Assembly: GCA_007116095.1 (NCBI GenBank)
Contig: SKJD01000236.1
Coordinates: forward strand, 1 to 11,003
Direction of reading: 5' to 3'
DNA: 11,003 bases
Source: Candidatus Hydrogenedentota bacterium
Lineage (GTDB): Bacteria > Hydrogenedentota > Hydrogenedentia > Hydrogenedentales > SCBR16-9
The notes beneath the pieces are model-generated. The model did no database searches. It saw only the letters and a program-made list of their open reading frames with translations, and was not told the origin of the DNA. Made by a program: the position numbers and the translations under genes. Of this stretch, positions 7,175 to 11,003 are shown one piece after another (within the stretch, counting starts at the first letter, position 1; the number at the start of each line of letters is the position of its first letter).

Positions 7175-7210
7175 TATTTTCGTGATTATTTCGAGGCTTT
7201 CGTGGTTGCC
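7175..7210 (-). repeat. Degenerate AACCACGAA-type tandem motif after the transporter stop
   Basis: The minus strand reads AACCACGAAAGCC, then TCGAAATAATCACGAAAATA, which is a set of spaced CACGAA-like units. It begins about 24 nt after the transporter stop codon. A similar start, AACCACGAATGATAC, follows the menD stop. I recall AACCACGAATGAACACGAAT-like runs after genes in many environmental bacteria. The link is inference. Confidence 0.35.
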
Positions 7211-7231
7211 TATAAAGCGAAGCAAACATCG

Positions 7232-8152
7232 CTACTCCGGGCTGTCGTCATTCGGCTCGATGTGGATCATGACGTCGCGGATGCGGGGCTCGTCGGCGCG
7301 GATGGCGTCTTTTACCTGGTGCGCCACGTCATGCCCTTCCCGGACGCTCATCATGCCATCGACCTGAACGTGCAGGTCCACGTAGTAGTCGAAGCCCATC
7401 TTCCGCACCAGGCAGCGTTCGGTCCCGGTCACGCCATCCACCTGGGTCGCCATTTCGCGCACGGCCTGTTCCACTTCCGGCGGGGGCGCCACGTCCATGA
7501 TTTCGTTGAGGGCGGGCCAGAGCAGCCGGACGCCATTGTAGGCGATGATGGCGCAGGCCGCCAAGGCTGCCCAGTCGTCCGCGGTCTCGTAGCCTTCGCC
7601 CCCGACCACGGCGATCAGGATGCCAAAGAAAGCGGCGAGGGAAGTCAGTGCGTCGCTGCGGTGGTGCCAGGCGTCCGTTTTCACGGCGATGCTGCCAATT
7701 CGATCTCCGACCCGGCGCACAACCTGGTACATCGTCTCTTTCAGCAACAGGACCACAATGATGACAGCGAGGGTCAGCGGGTGCGGGGCGACGTCTTCCG
7801 GCGAAAGGATGCGTTGCAGGCTGGCCCAAGAAAGCAGGGCGGCGGCGAAGATCAGGCCGCCCGACGCGACAATCGCGGCGATGGGCTCGGCCTTGCCGTG
7901 GCCGTAGGGATGGTTCTCGTCCGGCTCCGTGGCGGCGATGGTCAGGCCACTGTAGACGATGAGGCCGTGGAAGATGTCGAGCATCGACTCCACCGCGTCG
8001 GCGATCAGGGCGTAGGAATTACCCAATACCCCCGAGACACCTTTTAAGATTGCCAGGAAAGCATTGGCGGCGATGCCCAGGAAGGTTACCCTTACCGCAC
8101 TGCGTGTCAGTCGCTGCGCGGCGCCGTTTTGGTGCGATATCGGATCGGTCAT
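7232..8152 (-). CDS. Cation diffusion facilitator (CDF) family metal transporter
   Basis: This 306-residue inner-membrane protein probably exports a divalent metal ion in exchange for protons. It has the usual six hydrophobic segments between about residues 20 and 215, followed by a cytoplasmic dimerisation domain (about 225-300) ending DVMIHIEPN. The membrane metal site is visible: ADAVESMLD in segment 2 gives E55 and D59, and AWHHRSDAL in segment 5 gives H163 and D167. The HPYGHGKAEP loop is typical. The glutamate at 55, where many members have His or Asp, marks a subgroup, so metal specificity (Zn, Mn, Fe or Co) is uncertain. The frame is open back to 8305, but I chose the ATG at 8152: homology begins there, and a good promoter lies inside the upstream open frame. 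The ATG has no clear Shine-Dalgarno. Confidence 0.93.
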   Translation of the reverse strand: MTDPISHQNGAAQRLTRSAVRVTFLGIAANAFLAILKGVSGVLGNSYALIADAVESMLDIFHGLIVYSGLTIAATEPDENHPYGHGKAEPIAAIVASGGLIFAAALLSWASLQRILSPEDVAPHPLTLAVIIVVLLLKETMYQVVRRVGDRIGSIAVKTDAWHHRSDALTSLAAFFGILIAVVGGEGYETADDWAALAACAIIAYNGVRLLWPALNEIMDVAPPPEVEQAVREMATQVDGVTGTERCLVRKMGFDYYVDLHVQVDGMMSVREGHDVAHQVKDAIRADEPRIRDVMIHIEPNDDSPE

Positions 8153-8180
8153 ACCGGAGAAAAAACCTCGTTTTGAACGC

Positions 8181-8209
8181 ATTATATCGGGCGGGCAGGC
8201 CTTGGTCAT
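8181..8209 (-). promoter_or_regulatory. Promoter of the CDF transporter gene
   Basis: The minus strand reads ATGACC (8204-8209), a 17-bp spacer, then a perfect TATAAT (8181-8186). Transcription would begin near 8174, about 22 nt before the chosen ATG. This argues against the longer reading frame that starts at 8305 and would overlap menH. Confidence 0.55.
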
Positions 8210-8301
8210 GCTGGCGCACTTGAAGTCAACGGAGGCGCTGTCCCGGCCCGAAATCATTTTAACACGGCCCACGCAGGGCGCATTCCACCCTGAGCAGCGG
8301 G

Positions 8302-9135
8302 TCACTCCTGCGTATTTTGCGTGTGAAGGAAGGCGGATATTACGGTGGCGTAGGCTTCGGGCTGCTCGAAGTGCAGGTTATGGCTACAGCCCTCCAACAC
8401 TTCCAGCGCGGCCTGCGGCATGGCGGCGGCCATCTTCTCGCCCAGCAGCCGGAACTTGTGGTCCTCGGCGCCGGCCAGCAAGAGCGTCGGCAGCGTCACC
8501 GTCGGCAGCGCCTCCCACAGACTCGACTGGGCCCCGGTCCCCATACCGTGCAAGGAGGCCGCCAGGCCCTGAGGATCATTCGCCATCCGTCGCTCTATCA
8601 GCAGCTCCAGGGCCGCCGGGGCCTGCGCCAGGGTATGGAAGATCGGCTGTGTATACCAATGCTGGAGAAAGTCGCGGAAGGCCGGTGATCCCGGCGCATA
8701 GGCCGCGATTTCCCGGGCCAGGGCCTGATCATGCCGCTGCCGATGCGCCCGTTCCTCCTCACCCTGCAAGCCCGGCGATGCGGACTCCAGCAGCAGGCAA
8801 TGGAAGTGCTCCGGGTGCGTTGCGGCCAGATAAAGCGCAAGCCGACCGCCCATGGAATAACCCAGTAGCGCAGTCTTGCTCACGCCCAGTGTCATCAGGT
8901 CATCCATCAGGTGATCGGCGGTGTCGATGAAACAACACGCCTGGTGTTCAACCCGTCCATTCTTACCATGCCCCGGCAAGTCCGGACAGAGACAACGCCA
9001 AGGCGGTCGCAGCTTTTCGGCCACCGCCGCCCAGTCCCGTCCGGAACCCAGAAAGCCATGCAGCATCAAGAGCGTCGGCGCGTTCTCGTCTTCCGCGCCC
9101 AATCCATGCCAATAAAAATGCAATGCAAACCCCAC
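8302..9135 (-). CDS. menH: 2-succinyl-6-hydroxy-2,4-cyclohexadiene-1-carboxylate synthase (MenH-like alpha/beta hydrolase)
   Basis: This 277-residue protein has the alpha/beta hydrolase fold. In menaquinone synthesis MenH removes pyruvate from the MenD product SEPHCHC to give SHCHC. LLMLHGFLGSGRDW (about 22-35) forms the oxyanion loop, GYSMGGR holds the nucleophile S94, AGAEDHKF holds D225, and GCSHNLH holds H252. The block ESASPGLQGEEERAHRQRHD matches the MenH signature around its substrate-binding arginine, and HWYTQPIF is also typical, which separates it from generic hydrolases. The nearby menD gene supports the call. The GTG at 9135 lies 11 bp after the preceding stop without a clear ribosome-binding site; a TTG at 9123, six nt after GGGG, is an alternative. 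It is probably cotranscribed with the membrane protein gene upstream. Confidence 0.88.
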   Translation of the reverse strand: MGFALHFYWHGLGAEDENAPTLLMLHGFLGSGRDWAAVAEKLRPPWRCLCPDLPGHGKNGRVEHQACCFIDTADHLMDDLMTLGVSKTALLGYSMGGRLALYLAATHPEHFHCLLLESASPGLQGEEERAHRQRHDQALAREIAAYAPGSPAFRDFLQHWYTQPIFHTLAQAPAALELLIERRMANDPQGLAASLHGMGTGAQSSLWEALPTVTLPTLLLAGAEDHKFRLLGEKMAAAMPQAALEVLEGCSHNLHFEQPEAYATVISAFLHTQNTQE

Positions 9136-9146
9136 TTTTTTGGTTG

Positions 9147-9638
9147 TCAGGCAGAATCCCGATTGTCTGCATCATCTCCGCTAACCGCATCATCTGCCGG
9201 CGTCTCCGGAACCGTAACATCCGGCGCTGCCGGGGCCTGTGCGGTCTCGATATCTCCCTCCCGCGCCGCAGCTTCCCGGGCGGCGGCTTCGGCGGCCACG
9301 GCGGCCTGGGCCTCGCGCTCCCGATAACGCTTGCTTCGCACCCGGTTCTTCCCCTGAAAATAGAAGATGTTGAGCAGGCCGCAGAAGAGCCACAGCCCGA
9401 TATCCGTCCAGATCGGGTAACTCAGGTAAGCTACCATGCCCGGGATTGGGATCATGTACAGAGCGACGCCCCCCGCGATACCGCCGACGAAGGGAATACT
9501 CCGGGGGATGTCGTCCATCATGCTGAAATAGCCGACAATGATATAGACATAACGCATCAGACTCCACATCGCCACGGCGAACATCGGCAGGGCAATCAGC
9601 CAGGCAACGAGATAAAAGATGCCGGTAGGTTGTTCCAA
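9147..9638 (-). CDS. Small membrane protein of unknown function between menD and menH
   Basis: I do not recognise this protein of about 163 residues. It has hydrophobic stretches at about 6-38, 48-70 and 74-95, probably three or four membrane segments. A strongly basic patch follows (KNRVRSKRYRER, about 97-108), then an Ala/Glu/Arg-rich helix to about 128 and an acidic Pro/Ala/Asp tail. The basic patch after the last segment suggests a cytoplasmic C-terminus. I chose the TTG at 9638: GGAG lies 8 nt upstream, and the promoter at 9658-9687 would start transcription near 9651, inside the slightly longer frame that begins with TTG at 9653. The gene ends 11 bp before menH, so the two are probably cotranscribed. 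Membrane location beside quinone synthesis genes is suggestive but proves no role. Confidence 0.78.
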   Translation of the reverse strand: MEQPTGIFYLVAWLIALPMFAVAMWSLMRYVYIIVGYFSMMDDIPRSIPFVGGIAGGVALYMIPIPGMVAYLSYPIWTDIGLWLFCGLLNIFYFQGKNRVRSKRYREREAQAAVAAEAAAREAAAREGDIETAQAPAAPDVTVPETPADDAVSGDDADNRDSA

Positions 9639-9657
9639 AACAAGTTCTCCCAATCAG

Positions 9658-9687
9658 ATTGTAGGTTGGCCCGACGTTTTATGACAA
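9658..9687 (-). promoter_or_regulatory. Promoter of the membrane protein-menH unit
   Basis: The minus strand reads TTGTCA (9682-9687), an 18-bp spacer, then TACAAT (9658-9663). Both boxes match the sigma-70 consensus at five of six positions, the best overall match in the window. It lies in the 144-bp gap after menD, so the two downstream genes can be expressed without menD transcription. Confidence 0.6.
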
Positions 9688-9766
9688 TTTGGCGCAATAA
9701 CAACGGAGCTTAATTTGCTGGGTTGGACGCAACAAACATCGGCTCCTCACATCCGCGCCTTTTTGT

Positions 9767-9782
9767 ATCATTCGTGGTTTAT
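9767..9782 (-). repeat. AACCACGAA motif directly after the menD stop
   Basis: The minus strand continues from the TAG stop as ATAAACCACGAATGAT. Its AACCACGAA core also opens the motif after the transporter stop at 7210. Two short matches could be chance, but both sit at the same place relative to a stop codon and in the same orientation. Confidence 0.3.
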
Positions 9783-11003
9783 CTAATAACCAACATCGGC
9801 CATACGCTGCAACATGCCCGCTTGCAGGCTGCGGTGCAGGACGACGTTTTCCTGGCGATAGGTGCATACTTCTATAAGATGCGCGCCGGGTTTTTGTTGT
9901 GTGGCCTCGTACGTGGCGAGAAAGTCACGGCACGTCGTTGGGGCGTGGTAATTCAGGGCAAACATCCATGCGGCATCCGCAAAGCCCATGCCGTGCGGCG
10001 TACCGAAGAGTTGCTCGAAATGCGTCTCATGTGTGGCTATCGGCAAAAACGAGAAGATACCGCCACCATCGTTATTGAGAACCACCAGCGTAAAAGGTGT
10101 TTTCATATCGCGCAGCAGGGCCAAAGAATTGAGATCGTGCAACGTGGCTAGGTCACCCAGCACTGCTGTCACGGGAGCACCCGTGGCGCAGGCCCAGCCC
10201 CAGGCGGTTGCGATGTTGCCGTCGATGCCGCTGGCGCCGCGGTTGGCGGTAATACAGGGGCCTGTCCCTTTCTCTCGGGCCGCGGCGAACATATCCAGGT
10301 CGCGGATAGGCATGCTGTTGCCCACGAAGAGGATGCCGCCTTCCGGACACTGCCGCGACACCATGCGCAGGACGCCCGGTTCTGTCAGCGCCTCCCCATG
10401 CCCCAGCGCTTCGCTGAGGTAGGCATCCAGGGCGTCATCGGCTTCCGACCACCCCTGTGCCCAGGCCCTGGCTTGTGCAGGATCGACCTCCTTCGACAGG
10501 GCTTGGCCGATCTGCCCGCAAGCCACTTCTAAATCCGCCTCATAGCGCAAAGTCACGCGGTGATCGGGGTCCTGACGCTCGGGGTAGGCGTCCAGGTGCA
10601 GGTAAGGCGCCGAAGTCGCCGCCAGGTGTTGGGCCAGGCGCTTGGAGACCAGCGGACCACCCAAGTGCAGTATGCAATCCGGCGTGCAGTCCGCAGCGAA
10701 TTTCGGGGCGCGCAGCAAGGCGTCGTAGTAACGAACACCCCCCGGGACTTCCCGATTCAGCCGCAGGTTCGCGGTGATGTCCGCGAAGACCGGCCAGCCC
10801 AGGGCCACAGCCAGGTCTCGTACCGCCTGTCGTTCTCTGGGATTTCGGAGTTGGCCCACGACCAATAGCCCGCGCTCTGCTTCGGCGAGTGCGCCAGCCA
10901 GCTCGGTGCAGACCGATGCGCTCAAGGTCGTCGGCGCCACTTCCCAGCGCGTGTAGGGTTGGCCGCTCGCAAACCATGTCGCCAGGGCAGGCTCCGGTGC
11001 GGG
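9783..11003 (-). CDS. menD: MenD, C-terminal 406 residues (start beyond the right edge)
   Basis: MenD (SEPHCHC synthase) is the thiamine-diphosphate enzyme that joins 2-oxoglutarate to isochorismate in the first committed step of classical menaquinone synthesis; it acts in the cytoplasm. The frame is open to base 11003, adding PAPEPALATWFASGQPYTRWE before the first internal GTG at 10940, so the start is outside the window and about 150-180 residues are missing. In visible numbering, FVGNSMPIRDLD lies at about 226-237, ANRGASGIDGN at 253-263 and the cofactor motif GDLATLHDLNSLALLR...VVLNNDGGGIFSFLP at 283-321. These match MenD closely and not other thiamine-diphosphate enzymes. The AYRQENVVLH-like C-terminus is normal. 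MenF would be expected upstream, outside the window. Confidence 0.95.
   Translation of the reverse strand, partial: PAPEPALATWFASGQPYTRWEVAPTTLSASVCTELAGALAEAERGLLVVGQLRNPRERQAVRDLAVALGWPVFADITANLRLNREVPGGVRYYDALLRAPKFAADCTPDCILHLGGPLVSKRLAQHLAATSAPYLHLDAYPERQDPDHRVTLRYEADLEVACGQIGQALSKEVDPAQARAWAQGWSEADDALDAYLSEALGHGEALTEPGVLRMVSRQCPEGGILFVGNSMPIRDLDMFAAAREKGTGPCITANRGASGIDGNIATAWGWACATGAPVTAVLGDLATLHDLNSLALLRDMKTPFTLVVLNNDGGGIFSFLPIATHETHFEQLFGTPHGMGFADAAWMFALNYHAPTTCRDFLATYEATQQKPGAHLIEVCTYRQENVVLHRSLQAGMLQRMADVGY

Noticed and set aside
7046..8047. 333-codon plus-strand open frame opposite the CDF gene
   Set aside because: It overlaps a well-supported transporter on the other strand and has no recognisable domain.
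8230..8301. Terminator after menH (CAGGG...CCCTG inverted repeat on the minus strand)
   Set aside because: The 5-bp stem with a 9-nt loop is not followed by a T-run.
1..11003. A new multi-gene defence or biosynthetic system
   Set aside because: All genes but one belong to familiar metabolic, transport or mobile-element families, and the single unknown gene has only a suggestive context.

Overview
The window is about 11 kb of fairly GC-rich bacterial chromosome. It holds eight recognisable protein-coding genes: seven complete, and menD cut by the right edge. A lower-GC transposase fragment is cut by the left edge. No rRNA, tRNA or CRISPR array is visible. A TAT-exported Gfo/Idh/MocA oxidoreductase, an exported SASA-type esterase and a GH172 (DUF2961) enzyme lie beside classical menaquinone genes and several intergenic hairpin repeats. 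This mix is typical of polysaccharide-degrading environmental lineages such as Hydrogenedentota, Planctomycetota, Verrucomicrobiota or Lentisphaerota. That placement is inference; no single feature fixes the phylum.

Left part (1-640): an N-terminal fragment of an IS200/IS605-like (Y1/HUH) transposase on the minus strand, with a textbook Shine-Dalgarno and a cluster of hairpin-forming sequences upstream. One repeat unit there has a decayed second copy about 175 bp further on. This is the only clear mobile-element signal.

Middle part (640-7063): an exported Gfo/Idh/MocA oxidoreductase (minus) is divergent from a GT39/PMT_2-type membrane glycosyltransferase (plus). That gene converges on a secreted sialate-O-acetylesterase-like SGNH esterase (minus), which is preceded by a GH172 glycosidase (minus). 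The esterase, the glycosidase and perhaps the oxidoreductase would fit carbohydrate catabolism. The gaps are large (about 340 bp), so each may be its own transcription unit. One gap carries a palindromic GGGCGCCC hairpin repeat.

Right part (7232-11003, all minus): a cation diffusion facilitator with its own good promoter; menH; an unrecognised small membrane protein that precedes menH by 11 bp; and the C-terminal 406 residues of menD. MenD and MenH catalyse consecutive steps of menaquinone synthesis from isochorismate. A strong promoter-like sequence between menD and the membrane protein suggests that the membrane protein and menH form a two-gene unit that can be transcribed without menD.

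I found no convincing new multi-gene system. The points most worth a second look are the unknown membrane protein between menD and menH, the hairpin repeats around the transposase, the other intergenic repeats, and the unknown substrate of the GH172 enzyme.
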